From positions 78,858 to 142,857 of the forward strand of contig NZ_JBBVMF010000016.1 in assembly GCF_038150125.1 (NCBI RefSeq): DNA of 64,000 nucleotides, in the 5' to 3' direction. Position numbers and translations under genes: made by a program. The DNA comes from SW132 sp038150125 (GTDB lineage Bacteria > Bacteroidota > Rhodothermia > Balneolales > Balneolaceae). Positions 29,642-38,775 of the stretch are shown here, piece after piece; within the stretch, counting starts at the first letter, position 1; each line of letters begins with the position of its first letter. The notes beneath the pieces were generated by a model. That model saw only the letters and a list, made by a program, of their open reading frames with translations, did no database searches and was not told the origin of the DNA.

Positions 29642-30586
29642 ATGGTTAATAATCGATTTATTAAAGTTCAGGATAAATGGGTGGTGATTGCTGCATGTTT
29701 TATGTTATCATTCCTATCTGCAGATGCCTTATGTGCTCAGGAAGTATTTAACCTGTATCCCGGTGCAATTCCCAATTCAAAAAGCAGTGACCTGTCGGAG
29801 TCTGATACCGAACTAACATCGGGCGTATTTCGTGAAGTGATTACCCCCACCCTTGAAGTATTTTTACCGGAAAAAGATAACGCTACTGGTGCGGCCGTTG
29901 TGATTTGTCCAGGTGGCGGCTATAGTGTGGTTGTGTATGAGAGTGAAGGAGTAACTACCGCCAAAGAATTTGCAAAAAATGGAGTGACTGCATTTGTTTT
30001 GAAGTACCGGCTGCCGCGGGATGCCACCATGGAGAACAAAACAATAGGTCCTTTACAGGATGCACAGCAAGCCATAAAATCGGTTAGGGAAGATGCAGAT
30101 AAATGGGAAATTGATGAAGATAAAATAGGTATTATGGGATTTTCGGCCGGAGGACATCTGGCGTCAATGGCTGCAACATATTTTGAAAAAGCGCTCATCC
30201 CCAATGAGAAGAATACCAGCCTGCGACCTGATTTCCAGATTTTGATTTATCCCGTCATTAGTATGCGGGATGATCTGACCCATTCGGGGTCACGTAACAA
30301 TTTGTTGGGCAGGTCTCCTTTGAGAGAATATGTAAATGCATATTCAAATGAGCTGCAAGTAACTGAGCAGACACCTCCTGCCTACATCACCCATACCGGA
30401 GATGATGATCTTGTAATTGTAGATAACAGCATCGATTATTATGAGAGTTTGCAGCGCAACAGCGTGCCTGTGGAATTACACCTTTATCCCAAAGGGGGAC
30501 ATGGATTTGTATTATCGCAACCAACCAGCGAGTGGATGGCGCCAATTTTTAAGTGGATGACAAATGCCGGATGGATCGGTCTTTGA
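29642..30586 (+). CDS. Secreted alpha/beta hydrolase, acetyl-xylan-esterase-like
   Basis: A 314-residue protein with a signal peptide (WVVIAACFMLSFLSADALCAQ). The alpha/beta-hydrolase fold shows VVICPGGGYSVVVYESEG (oxyanion loop), the nucleophile elbow GFSAGGH with Ser168, an acid region THTGDDDLVIVDNS and the histidine in PKGGHGFVL. The start VFNLYPGAIPNSKSSD is typical of the BD-FAE/Axe-like esterases found in xylan and pectin loci. It probably removes acetyl groups that block the xylanase and glucuronidase. Feruloyl esterase activity is an alternative. It sits between GH115 and GH97 genes. Confidence 0.88.
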   Translation: MVNNRFIKVQDKWVVIAACFMLSFLSADALCAQEVFNLYPGAIPNSKSSDLSESDTELTSGVFREVITPTLEVFLPEKDNATGAAVVICPGGGYSVVVYESEGVTTAKEFAKNGVTAFVLKYRLPRDATMENKTIGPLQDAQQAIKSVREDADKWEIDEDKIGIMGFSAGGHLASMAATYFEKALIPNEKNTSLRPDFQILIYPVISMRDDLTHSGSRNNLLGRSPLREYVNAYSNELQVTEQTPPAYITHTGDDDLVIVDNSIDYYESLQRNSVPVELHLYPKGGHGFVLSQPTSEWMAPIFKWMTNAGWIGL

Positions 30587-30690
30587 TATGAAACTTACAT
30601 CTGTTGTGAAATAAAACTAATACCATCCATTTAATACGCCAAGGAAAGGAATCAATTAAAAATCATTTCGACTAAAGGATCAATACTACC

Positions 30691-32628
30691 ATGAGAATAT
30701 TAATATTTTTATTGAGTCTGATGATGGCATCAGTCACATATTCACAAACTCCAATGACGGTATCCAGTCCTGATGGGAATCTTGAAATAGCTGTATCAGT
30801 AGACAACGGCAATCCGGTCTATTCAGTTACCTACAACGGGAAAACGATGCTTGAAAACTCTCCGCTCGGATTGGTGACCAATGAAGGGGATTTCAGGTCT
30901 GATATGAGTTTTGCGGCATCAACGACCGGTGAGGTCAGCAAGGAATATACTCAGAGGAAAATCAAGCAGTCCTTTGTCGAATATCATGCCAATACGTTAA
31001 ACGTTATTCTGGAAAATGAAGCCGAAAAACAGATTTCGGTCCTTTTCCAGGTAAGCAATAATGACATCGCGTTTAGGTATGAATTTCCCGTCTGGGGTGA
31101 AACCAGGGCTGCCGTAGTTGAGCGGGAAACCACCGGTTTCAAGTTCCCAGCCTCAACAACAAGTTTTCTTTCCCCGATGATGACACCTATGACCGGCTTT
31201 GCTCGTACCGCACCCAGCTATGAAAATGGGTATGTAGCCGATGAACCCATTGAGAATACCAATGCTGACTATGGATATGTTTATCCGGGGCTATTCAAGA
31301 TAGGAGACAGCGGTTGGGTGCTGCTTTCGGAAACCGGAGTTGGAAGCAATTACAATGCCTCGCATCTGAGCAGCTACAATGATGGAATTTTTACGGTTGA
31401 ATATCCCAGTGCTGAACAAAATAATGGCTTCGGTAGTACTGGTGCACAAATCGGTCTTCCGGGTGTAACTCCCTGGCGTACCATTACGGTTGGAGAGACA
31501 CTGAAACCGATTGTTGAAACAACCATCTCATGGGATGTGGTTGAGCCTCTTTATGAGCCTTCCCAGTCATATGATTTTGGGCGTGGTACCTGGAGCTGGA
31601 TTATCTGGCAGGATAGCAGCATGAATTTTGAAGATCAGGTGACCTACATAGATTTAGCAGCTGCAATGAATTATGAATTCATTCTGATTGATGCATGGTG
31701 GGATGAAAATATCGGCTACAATAAGATTGAAGAGCTAATACGATATGCACGCTCGAAAGGCGTTGGCGTATTTCTTTGGTATAATTCCAATGGAGTCGTA
31801 AATGACGCTCCGCAGACACCCAGAGACAAGATGCACACATCGATCGCTCGAAAAAAGGAGATGAAATGGCTGCAGGATATGGGAGTAAAAGGTATAAAAG
31901 TAGATTTCATGGGTGGGGACAAACAAACTACGATGCGTCTCTATGAGAATATCCTATCAGACGCTAATGATCATGGACTGCAGGTTATTTTCCACGGGAC
32001 GACCCTTCCCCGCGGTTGGGAACGGATGTATCCTAATTTTGTAGGAAACGAGGCCGTTCTGGCATCAGAAATGCTTGTCTTTGTTGAGGACGTTCGCCAA
32101 AAAGAAGCGTTCTATGCATCATTACATCCATTTATAAGAAATTCAGTAGCAAGCATGGAGTTTGGCGGCGTTGTGCTGAACGACTATCTAAACAAAGGAA
32201 ATGAGCAGGGCCAGAAACGGCAGACCACCGATGCGTTTCAATTGGCAACAGGTATTCTTTTTCAAAGCCCTGTACAGATGTTTGCACTGACGCCCAATAA
32301 CCTGCATGATGTACCGGAGTTTGAATTGAATTTCATGCGCAATATACCAACGACATGGGATGAAACAATTTTTATTGATGGTTACCCGGGTAAGTTTACA
32401 GTGCTCGCCCGTCGCCATGGACAAAAATGGTACATAGCCGGTGTAAATGCTGAAAGATCCGCAAAAAGACTATCGCTTCAGTTACCTATGGTTGCGGGGC
32501 AAGAAGTGGCGATGTATAACGATGACAGTGATAAAGAGACATATATGGAACAGGTTGAAGTTCCTGAGGATGGAGAAATTTCAATTACAATTCAGCCCAA
32601 TGGTGGCTTTGTGATAATTAATCGATGA
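30691..32628 (+). CDS. GH97 alpha-glycosidase, probably alpha-galactosidase type
   Basis: A 645-residue secreted enzyme (signal RILIFLLSLMMASVTYSQ). The N-terminal beta-supersandwich begins SPDGNLEIAVSVDNGNPVYSV. The barrel carries GRGTWSWIIWQDSSMNFEDQ, FILIDAWWDENIGYNKIEEL, MGVKGIKVDFMGGDKQTTM and HGTTLPRGWERMYPNFVGNEAVLASE. A C-terminal beta-domain follows. Asp405 in IKVDFMGGD sits where the retaining members of GH97 keep their nucleophile, and Glu454 in VGNEAVL is a candidate acid/base; this favours alpha-galactosidase-like rather than inverting SusB-like alpha-glucosidase activity, but that is inference. With GH95 it suggests removal of galactose caps from a complex xylan. Confidence 0.9.
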   Translation: MRILIFLLSLMMASVTYSQTPMTVSSPDGNLEIAVSVDNGNPVYSVTYNGKTMLENSPLGLVTNEGDFRSDMSFAASTTGEVSKEYTQRKIKQSFVEYHANTLNVILENEAEKQISVLFQVSNNDIAFRYEFPVWGETRAAVVERETTGFKFPASTTSFLSPMMTPMTGFARTAPSYENGYVADEPIENTNADYGYVYPGLFKIGDSGWVLLSETGVGSNYNASHLSSYNDGIFTVEYPSAEQNNGFGSTGAQIGLPGVTPWRTITVGETLKPIVETTISWDVVEPLYEPSQSYDFGRGTWSWIIWQDSSMNFEDQVTYIDLAAAMNYEFILIDAWWDENIGYNKIEELIRYARSKGVGVFLWYNSNGVVNDAPQTPRDKMHTSIARKKEMKWLQDMGVKGIKVDFMGGDKQTTMRLYENILSDANDHGLQVIFHGTTLPRGWERMYPNFVGNEAVLASEMLVFVEDVRQKEAFYASLHPFIRNSVASMEFGGVVLNDYLNKGNEQGQKRQTTDAFQLATGILFQSPVQMFALTPNNLHDVPEFELNFMRNIPTTWDETIFIDGYPGKFTVLARRHGQKWYIAGVNAERSAKRLSLQLPMVAGQEVAMYNDDSDKETYMEQVEVPEDGEISITIQPNGGFVIINR

Positions 32629-32629
32629 T

Positions 32630-35600
32630 ATGGTAATAGTGTCTGATATAGGTGACAGTGTGGTGGGTATGGCGTACAGAGATTGCCGTCCTGGAAATTG
32701 TGCCAGAGGCCTCTCTTTTATGCACGTGATATTTCTCTGTTTTCTATTGACCGGTTGCTCATCACGAAAACAAGTGGAACTTCAATGGAATCAGGAAGAT
32801 GGATATCGATGGGCAGAAATTGACACGGGCAGATCTGATGAACCCGGTTTTAATCGTGTGAATGCATCAGAAACGGGGATTAATTTTTCGAATCACATTT
32901 CTAAAGAAGATATTGCCAGGAACCATCACTACCTGAATGGTTCTGGAGTAGCTACGGCAGATGTGGACGGTGACGGACGTATGGATCTCTATTTGGCACA
33001 GCTGGATGGCCCCAACAGGCTCTACAAAAATCTTGGTGGCTTTTCCTTTAAGGAAATAACTGATTCAGCCGGGGTTGCCCATGAGGGATATTATTCCGCC
33101 GGCGTCGTATTTGCCGATGTCGACAATGATAGTGATCCTGATCTCCTGATATCGTCGTACCACAAAGGGATTAGCCTGTACCTTAATAACGGGCAGGGCC
33201 AATTTGAGATGAGTGCGCAAAACAGTTTCAACACCACACAAAAGAAAGGTAATACCACCCTTGCATTGGCGGATATTGACGGAGATGGTGATCTGGATCT
33301 CTATGTCACTAATTATCGTGAACGTTCTGTAGATGATGTGATGCAGCTTGATGAGCTTAAATGGGAGAACACCATAAATAAGGAAAGCTCACCGAGCGGG
33401 GATGAATACACGCTTATACCTCCTTTTGATGATTATTACACGCTGATTCCCCATGGAGAGGAGGGCAAACGTCCGGCACGACAAGAGATCGGTGAGAAAG
33501 ACCAGTTGTTTATTAATGATGGATCTGGAGGATTTACGGAAGTAAACAATTTGGACAATCATTTTTTAGATAGCCAGGGAAACCCGGCCGGATTGAGACG
33601 TGATTGGGGCCTGGCGGCTAAATTTCAGGATCTAAATGACGACGGGCTGCCTGATCTGTTTGTAGCTAATGACTTTTGGACACGAGACCGGATCTGGATC
33701 AACCAGGGAGAGGGAGTATTCAAAGCAGCTGACCCTAATATGGTTAGCAATTTAAGCTTTTCGTCGATGGCCGTAGACTTTTCTGACATTAACCGGGATG
33801 GTGCGGTTGATTTTTTTGTGACGGAAATGCTCAGTAAGGTCCATGAAAGGCGCCTCCGCCAGCAGACTTCAGAGCCGTTTCCGGGTATCAGATTTGATGC
33901 GGACCGGGATCCGCAATACAATCGCAACTCAATGTACCTGAACCGCGGGGACAATACCTTTGCTGAGATTGCCTATTTCAGCGGTTTGGAAGCCAGTGAG
34001 TGGTCCTGGGCCACCCGGTTTTTGGATGTAGATTTAGATGGTTATGAAGATTTGCTGATCACTACCGGATTTGCGTATGATGTGCTGGACCTCGACACAC
34101 AACAGGCGATGAACCGGAGATACAGCGAGACGGGCGAACAGTCAATGGGTCATATTATAAATTATCCATCTTTAGAATTGCCGAACCAGGCTTTCCGCAA
34201 CAATGGCGACCTGACTTTTTCTGAAAAAAGCGGCGAATGGGGGTTTGGAGGCCTGGATATTTCTCACGGCATGGCTGTCGCAGATTTTGATCAGGATGGT
34301 GATCTGGATGTAGTTCTGAATCGATTAAACGATACAGCCACTGTCTTTGAAAATCGTTCTGATGCACCAAGAATCGCTATTCGCCTCGTGTCATCTCCCG
34401 AAAACAGATCGATTATTGGTTCTACACTCAAACTTACCGGTGGACCGGTAACACAGAAAAAGCAGATAACCGCCGGTGGTGATTACCTGTCAGGTTCGGA
34501 AGAGATGATCGCATTTGCCGCGGATCTTTTCAACCCCGATCATAAATTGATGATCAACTGGCCAAATGGAAAGCGCACCAGTATTGACAGCTTAAGGGCT
34601 AACCGCATTTATGAAATTCAGGATCCACAAACTGTGGAAACTGAGTATCCTTCTACATCACCTATGGAATCACTGTTTCAAGATATTTCTGCATCCATTG
34701 ACCACACTCACCAAGAGTCATCTTTTGATGATTTTCAAATACAGCCATTGTTGCCCTATCATCTGAGTCGGCTGGGTCCGGGTTTATCGTGGATTGATTA
34801 TGACCGCGATGGAGATGACGACCTCTTTATAGCAGCCGGTCGGGGCCAACCCATCGGTATTTATCAGAATGACGGCAGCGGAAATTTCGAGCCCGTTACA
34901 CTTGGTAACATAAGCCGTCAGGCACCCGGCGACCAAACCATGGTGCTTGGATGGGAAGCTGCAGGGGGGACGCAATTGATGGTTGGCAGTGCTAACTACG
35001 AACAGGGTAGTGAGCAGGTACCATCAGCATATGGTTATACCATTGAGGGAGAACAAACACTTGCCGACGGTCTGGAAGGAGTCTATTCTACAACAGGCCC
35101 CATGGCCGCAGCCGATTATGACGCCGATGGTGACCTTGACCTTTTTGTCGGCGGCCGGTTTATTCCTGGCAGGTATCCTCAGAACGCCAACTCAAGGATG
35201 TTCACCAATAACGACGGGTCGTTTCAGCTCGACAAAGAAAATTCTAAAGTTTTAGAAGAGATTGGCCTTGTGACCAGTGCTGTTTTTTCTGATTACGATC
35301 TTGATGGAGATCCCGATCTGATCGTGGCTACAGAATGGGGATCTATCAAATTATTTCAAAACCAGCAGGGGAACTTCCGGGACGTAACGCAGTCCGCCGG
35401 TCTGGAGCAGTACAAAGGTTGGTGGAACGGGATTGCCACGGGCGACTTCAATAACGATGGGCTCCCCGATATTGTCGCTACGAATATTGGCAAAAATTCT
35501 CCCTATCAGCTCAATACCGGCCAACCACTCAAGATGTTTTATCAGGACTTCAACAATGATAGCCGGGTAGACATTATTGAAGCTTATCATCATCCGCAAA

Positions 35601-36394
35601 AAGATAGCTATGTTCCCCGTCGACGTCCGTTCGCTTTTGGGTCTATAGGCGAAACGATGCTGAAAAATGTGTATAGTTATCGCGATTTTGCTAACGCTAC
35701 TCTTCAGGATCTTCTTTGGACTGATACTGAAAACATCCCATCTAAAGAGCTAAATAGAGTGGAGCAAATGGTATTTATGAATGAAGGGGGGACGTTTTCC
35801 GGGTACCCATTACCGGCAGAGGCACAGTTTTCAGCTGCATTTTCAGTAAATGTGGCCGATTATGATAATGATGGTAAAGAAGACCTGTTTCTGAGCCAAA
35901 ATCTTTTTTCCGTTCGCCCCTTGTTGCCTCGATTTGACGCTGGTAGAGGCCTTTGGTTAAGAGGTGATGGAAATGGTGGTTTTACTGCTATCCCGGGTCA
36001 TATAAGTGGCATTAACATATACGGTGAACAGCGCGGAGCAGCCTTAGCTGATATTGATATGGATGGCCGGGTTGATCTTGCGGTTGGTCAGAATGATGGG
36101 CCTACACGATTATTTGTTAACCGTACTGAATCACCCGGATTACGTGTACGGCTGATAGGCCCTCCGGAAAACAGAAATGCCTTTGGGTCCAGTCTCAGGC
36201 TGGTTTATGTAGATGGCCAAAAAGGTCCGCGTCGGGAAATCCAGGCAGGGTCCGGGTATTGGTCGCAAAACAGCGCTTCGCAGGTCATGGGACGTGCTCA
36301 AAATGTAGCAGCTATTGAAGTTTTCTGGTTTGATGGTACCAAGCAAAACATAGATGTAAAAGATGGTCAATTAAACTATGTGATTGGGCAATAG
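32630..36394 (+). CDS. Second giant FG-GAP/VCBS lipoprotein with two ASPIC/UnbV domains
   Basis: A protein of up to 1254 residues, paralogue of the one at 17039 with the same architecture and shared opening (WNQEDGYRWAEI versus WNQEEGYRWSEL; SETGINFS versus SETGIAIS; LNGSGVA in both). The lipoprotein signal HVIFLCFLLTGC places the lipid cysteine at residue 43 from the ATG at 32630; ATGs at 32669 and 32720 are alternative starts. Blades include DVDGDGRMDLY, DIDGDGDLDLY, DLNDDGLPDLF, DFDQDGDLDVV, then UnbV (IINWPNGKRT-like region near residue 645), then DYDRDGDDDLF, DYDLDGDPDLI, DFNNDGLPDIV, DYDNDGKEDLF, DIDMDGRVDLA and a second UnbV. It starts one base after the GH97 stop, so it is in the same transcript and closes the locus. 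Confidence 0.87.
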   Translation: MVIVSDIGDSVVGMAYRDCRPGNCARGLSFMHVIFLCFLLTGCSSRKQVELQWNQEDGYRWAEIDTGRSDEPGFNRVNASETGINFSNHISKEDIARNHHYLNGSGVATADVDGDGRMDLYLAQLDGPNRLYKNLGGFSFKEITDSAGVAHEGYYSAGVVFADVDNDSDPDLLISSYHKGISLYLNNGQGQFEMSAQNSFNTTQKKGNTTLALADIDGDGDLDLYVTNYRERSVDDVMQLDELKWENTINKESSPSGDEYTLIPPFDDYYTLIPHGEEGKRPARQEIGEKDQLFINDGSGGFTEVNNLDNHFLDSQGNPAGLRRDWGLAAKFQDLNDDGLPDLFVANDFWTRDRIWINQGEGVFKAADPNMVSNLSFSSMAVDFSDINRDGAVDFFVTEMLSKVHERRLRQQTSEPFPGIRFDADRDPQYNRNSMYLNRGDNTFAEIAYFSGLEASEWSWATRFLDVDLDGYEDLLITTGFAYDVLDLDTQQAMNRRYSETGEQSMGHIINYPSLELPNQAFRNNGDLTFSEKSGEWGFGGLDISHGMAVADFDQDGDLDVVLNRLNDTATVFENRSDAPRIAIRLVSSPENRSIIGSTLKLTGGPVTQKKQITAGGDYLSGSEEMIAFAADLFNPDHKLMINWPNGKRTSIDSLRANRIYEIQDPQTVETEYPSTSPMESLFQDISASIDHTHQESSFDDFQIQPLLPYHLSRLGPGLSWIDYDRDGDDDLFIAAGRGQPIGIYQNDGSGNFEPVTLGNISRQAPGDQTMVLGWEAAGGTQLMVGSANYEQGSEQVPSAYGYTIEGEQTLADGLEGVYSTTGPMAAADYDADGDLDLFVGGRFIPGRYPQNANSRMFTNNDGSFQLDKENSKVLEEIGLVTSAVFSDYDLDGDPDLIVATEWGSIKLFQNQQGNFRDVTQSAGLEQYKGWWNGIATGDFNNDGLPDIVATNIGKNSPYQLNTGQPLKMFYQDFNNDSRVDIIEAYHHPQKDSYVPRRRPFAFGSIGETMLKNVYSYRDFANATLQDLLWTDTENIPSKELNRVEQMVFMNEGGTFSGYPLPAEAQFSAAFSVNVADYDNDGKEDLFLSQNLFSVRPLLPRFDAGRGLWLRGDGNGGFTAIPGHISGINIYGEQRGAALADIDMDGRVDLAVGQNDGPTRLFVNRTESPGLRVRLIGPPENRNAFGSSLRLVYVDGQKGPRREIQAGSGYWSQNSASQVMGRAQNVAAIEVFWFDGTKQNIDVKDGQLNYVIGQ

Positions 36395-36457
36395 TCAAGT
36401 AAATTGTTGCCACCCTAAACGTTTAAGCTATACAAATAGATCTAAATCTAACATAAT

Positions 36458-36880
36458 ATGAAAATGAAGAATAAATCTTTTTTTGCACTCCTATTAACAA
36501 TAGCCGCAGTTATTACTCTGCACGCTTGTGCCGGCATGGGCACTATGAGAGGGGATAATGTCAGAGTCTATAATGAAACCGTAGATAAAATGGTTGATAT
36601 TACTGAGAGAGCCATCCGAAGTAATAGTTATAGTATTATTAGTATCGAACAGAGAAATCAGGCCAACCAAAGAACGATAATCAGGTTTGCCAAAAGATCA
36701 ACTGCCGGTCAACAAATGGTAAGCTCAATGCAGGCATCTGTCTTTTTGGCGAAAGTAGACACTGCAAATGCTGTTGAAGTACAAGTGAATAACCCCAAAT
36801 ACAACTACGGAACCCCCACAGACCAACGGATAGACTATGCAGAAATGCTGTTCACGGAGATAGATAAGCTGCTTGAATAA
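36458..36880 (+). CDS. Small lipoprotein of unknown function
   Basis: A 140-residue protein with a lipoprotein signal (LLLTIAAVITLHAC, lipid cysteine 24) and one small alpha/beta domain (VYNETVDKMVDITERAIRSNSYSIISIEQRN ... VEVQVNNPKYNY ... YAEMLFTEIDKLLE). The pattern recalls the DUF3568-type small periplasmic lipoproteins, but I do not recognise it firmly. It follows the PUL after 63 bases that include a TAAACGTTTA palindrome, and is probably its own transcript. No catalytic residues are evident. Confidence 0.75.
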   Translation: MKMKNKSFFALLLTIAAVITLHACAGMGTMRGDNVRVYNETVDKMVDITERAIRSNSYSIISIEQRNQANQRTIIRFAKRSTAGQQMVSSMQASVFLAKVDTANAVEVQVNNPKYNYGTPTDQRIDYAEMLFTEIDKLLE

Positions 36881-37176
36881 ATATTTTCCTTGGCTGAATG
36901 CTAATTTTTTTGAGAATATCCTGCTATGTGGGCTGATAACTGCTTTAATCTGTAATAGGGGGCTATTTCATAGAGAATTTTTGCATAGCCTTATCATATC
37001 TTATCCGCAAAAAAATAGTCCATCAGATTCTATGTACAGAATAATTTTCACCCACGAGTTCTGCAAAATTTCCTGACACGCTTTCTCATCTATCAAATTT
37101 TTATTTTTTGATAAACCTGATATGAATTTTGCCCATAACATAAAATTCACTTTGTGAGATATTCGGATCTATTATT

Positions 37177-37443
37177 GTGAAGAAAAGCTGGTTTACATAC
37201 ATCATCCGCTGTGCGGACGGTAGTTTGTATACCGGGAGTACCAATCACGTGATCCGGCGCTGGTATCAGCATCGGGAGGGTCGAGGTGCCAAATATCTGC
37301 GGTCTCATGAACCGCGGGAAGTTGTGTTTGTTGAGCAGCATCCCGATCGTTCAGCAGCTTGCAAGAGGGAGTATGAGATTAAGCAGTTTTCAAAACGCGA
37401 GAAGGAAGTGTTGATACGACAGGTGGAAGGTGATTCGGCTTGA
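37177..37443 (+). CDS. GIY-YIG nuclease-superfamily mini-protein (UPF0213, YhbQ-like)
   Basis: An 88-residue single-domain protein: FTYIIRCADGSLYTGSTNHVIRRWYQH holds the GIY-YIG core (TYI..YTG) and the conserved Arg of the second helix. AACKREYEIKQFSKREKEVLI holds the conserved Glu65 followed by the K..S..EK tail typical of UPF0213. The frame opens with GTG at 37177; no ATG is available upstream. Homologues are small DNA-acting nucleases of unclear role. Only 27 bases separate its stop from the repeat block at 37471, an association worth noting because a second nuclease-fold gene further on is bracketed by the same repeats. Confidence 0.9.
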   Translation: MKKSWFTYIIRCADGSLYTGSTNHVIRRWYQHREGRGAKYLRSHEPREVVFVEQHPDRSAACKREYEIKQFSKREKEVLIRQVEGDSA

Positions 37444-37470
37444 TGGTTTTCATCTTCTTGAAATCATCAT

Positions 37471-37614
37471 GTCTTAGTGAACTCACTTTTTTTGCCACGA
37501 GGGCACAAGGACACATAGTGTCACTAAGGTTTTATGTTTTCATATCTTTCTGAACCTTGGCGGCCTTTTTTATTTCTCATTAGTAGTTTTGCAGAAAAAG
37601 TGTTTAATTCAAAA
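37471..37614. repeat. Dispersed palindromic repeat, copy A (partly deleted)
   Basis: The block reads: CTTAGTGAACTCAC (tail of one unit), GCCACGAGGGCACAAGGACAC from 37494 (left arm), ACCTTGGCGGCC near 37554 (shortened right arm), then a 37-base flank at 37578-37614. The flank matches 43257-43293 at 32 of 37 positions. The order tail, left arm, right arm, flank is the same as at 43123-43293, so the two loci are diverged copies. The arms are complementary in the CCACGAAG..CTTTGTG..CCTTAGTGG manner. The rest of the 37444-37866 gap holds no gene; the ABC gene promoter presumably lies in 37620-37860. Confidence 0.75.
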
Positions 37615-37866
37615 AAAGTTAAGTAACCAATCTGAAAATCTTATTTAAACTAAATTCAAAAGGCACTTAGTAGCATTCATTTTTATTTTTGACAAAGAGA
37701 GCGGGGCATTAGGGTATCAGGTGGCGAGTGAAATTAAATGGCAACATTTTTGGATTAGCTGGTCTTCTGTTAGTACTATTTTTTTGAAACCTCATCTATT
37801 TTCTTTCGTTTAATTCGTCGTTTTATCATTCATCACGATCTCAATCCAAAAACTAACGGGCCGGCT

Positions 37867-38757
37867 ATGAAGCTTACACTTTCCAATATTTCGAAAACCT
37901 ACAAGAATGGAGTGAAAGCTCTTGATGATGTCTCTATCGACATCGAATCGGGCATGTTCGGGCTTTTGGGTCCCAATGGGGCCGGTAAATCAACGCTGAT
38001 GCGCACGATTGCTACACTGCAGGCGCCCGACTCAGGGACGGCTTATCTGGATGACATCAATATTCTGAACGATAAACAAAGCCTCCGGAAAGTGCTGGGA
38101 TATTTGCCGCAGGAATTTGGAGTCTATCCAAAGATGTCGGCCGAAGATCTGCTGCATTATTTTGCCCGCCTTAAGGGGATCTCCGATAAGAGTGAACGAA
38201 CAAATATGGTAAATACCGCCCTTGAAGTAACCAACTTGACCGAGGTGAAAAACAAAAGTGTTGCCGGCTACTCTGGAGGGATGAAACAGCGGTTTGGAAT
38301 CGCTCAGCTACTGCTAAACGACCCGAAACTTATTATTGTGGATGAACCCACCGCCGGGCTTGATCCATCAGAACGGCATCGGTTTCTGAATGTGCTTCGC
38401 GAGATCGGAACCAATCACATCGTGATTTTCTCGACCCACATTGTAGATGACGTGAAGGAACTTTGTAATGATATGGCCATCATGAATGGTGGCCGGATAT
38501 TGAGCCATCATACACCGGAAGAATCCGTAAAAGCTTTGAAAGGCCAAATCTGGACGAAAGTGATTGAGCGGGATGAGCTGGAAGACAATCAGGAAAAGTA
38601 TAATATCATTTCATCCAACTTCAATCAGGACAATACCCTGAACGTACGGGTTTACGGAATGGAGCAGCCTGATGAAACCTTCCACGCGAAAGAGCCTGAT
38701 CTGGCAGATGTATATTTCGTCACTTTGCAGGAAGAGAAAGAAGTTGTAGCCGCCTAA
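37867..38757 (+). CDS. ABC transporter ATP-binding protein
   Basis: A 296-residue nucleotide-binding subunit. Walker A is GPNGAGKST at 35-43, the Q-loop LPQEFGVYP near 80-88, the signature YSGGMKQR at 135-142, Walker B LIIVDEP at 155-161 and the switch histidine in FSTHIVDD at 191. The C-terminal 80 residues (GRILSHHTPEESVKALKGQIW) are as in ABC-2 type drug or bacteriocin exporters. It is separated by 18 bases from the permease/peptidase fusion gene and forms one transporter with it. The substrate is unknown. Confidence 0.95.
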   Translation: MKLTLSNISKTYKNGVKALDDVSIDIESGMFGLLGPNGAGKSTLMRTIATLQAPDSGTAYLDDINILNDKQSLRKVLGYLPQEFGVYPKMSAEDLLHYFARLKGISDKSERTNMVNTALEVTNLTEVKNKSVAGYSGGMKQRFGIAQLLLNDPKLIIVDEPTAGLDPSERHRFLNVLREIGTNHIVIFSTHIVDDVKELCNDMAIMNGGRILSHHTPEESVKALKGQIWTKVIERDELEDNQEKYNIISSNFNQDNTLNVRVYGMEQPDETFHAKEPDLADVYFVTLQEEKEVVAA

Positions 38758-38775
38758 TCAAAAAAATCATTCATC

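Noticed and set aside
36873..37076. 67-residue frame after the small lipoprotein
   Set aside because: It overlaps the lipoprotein stop, is AT-rich and has no recognisable domain or conserved context.
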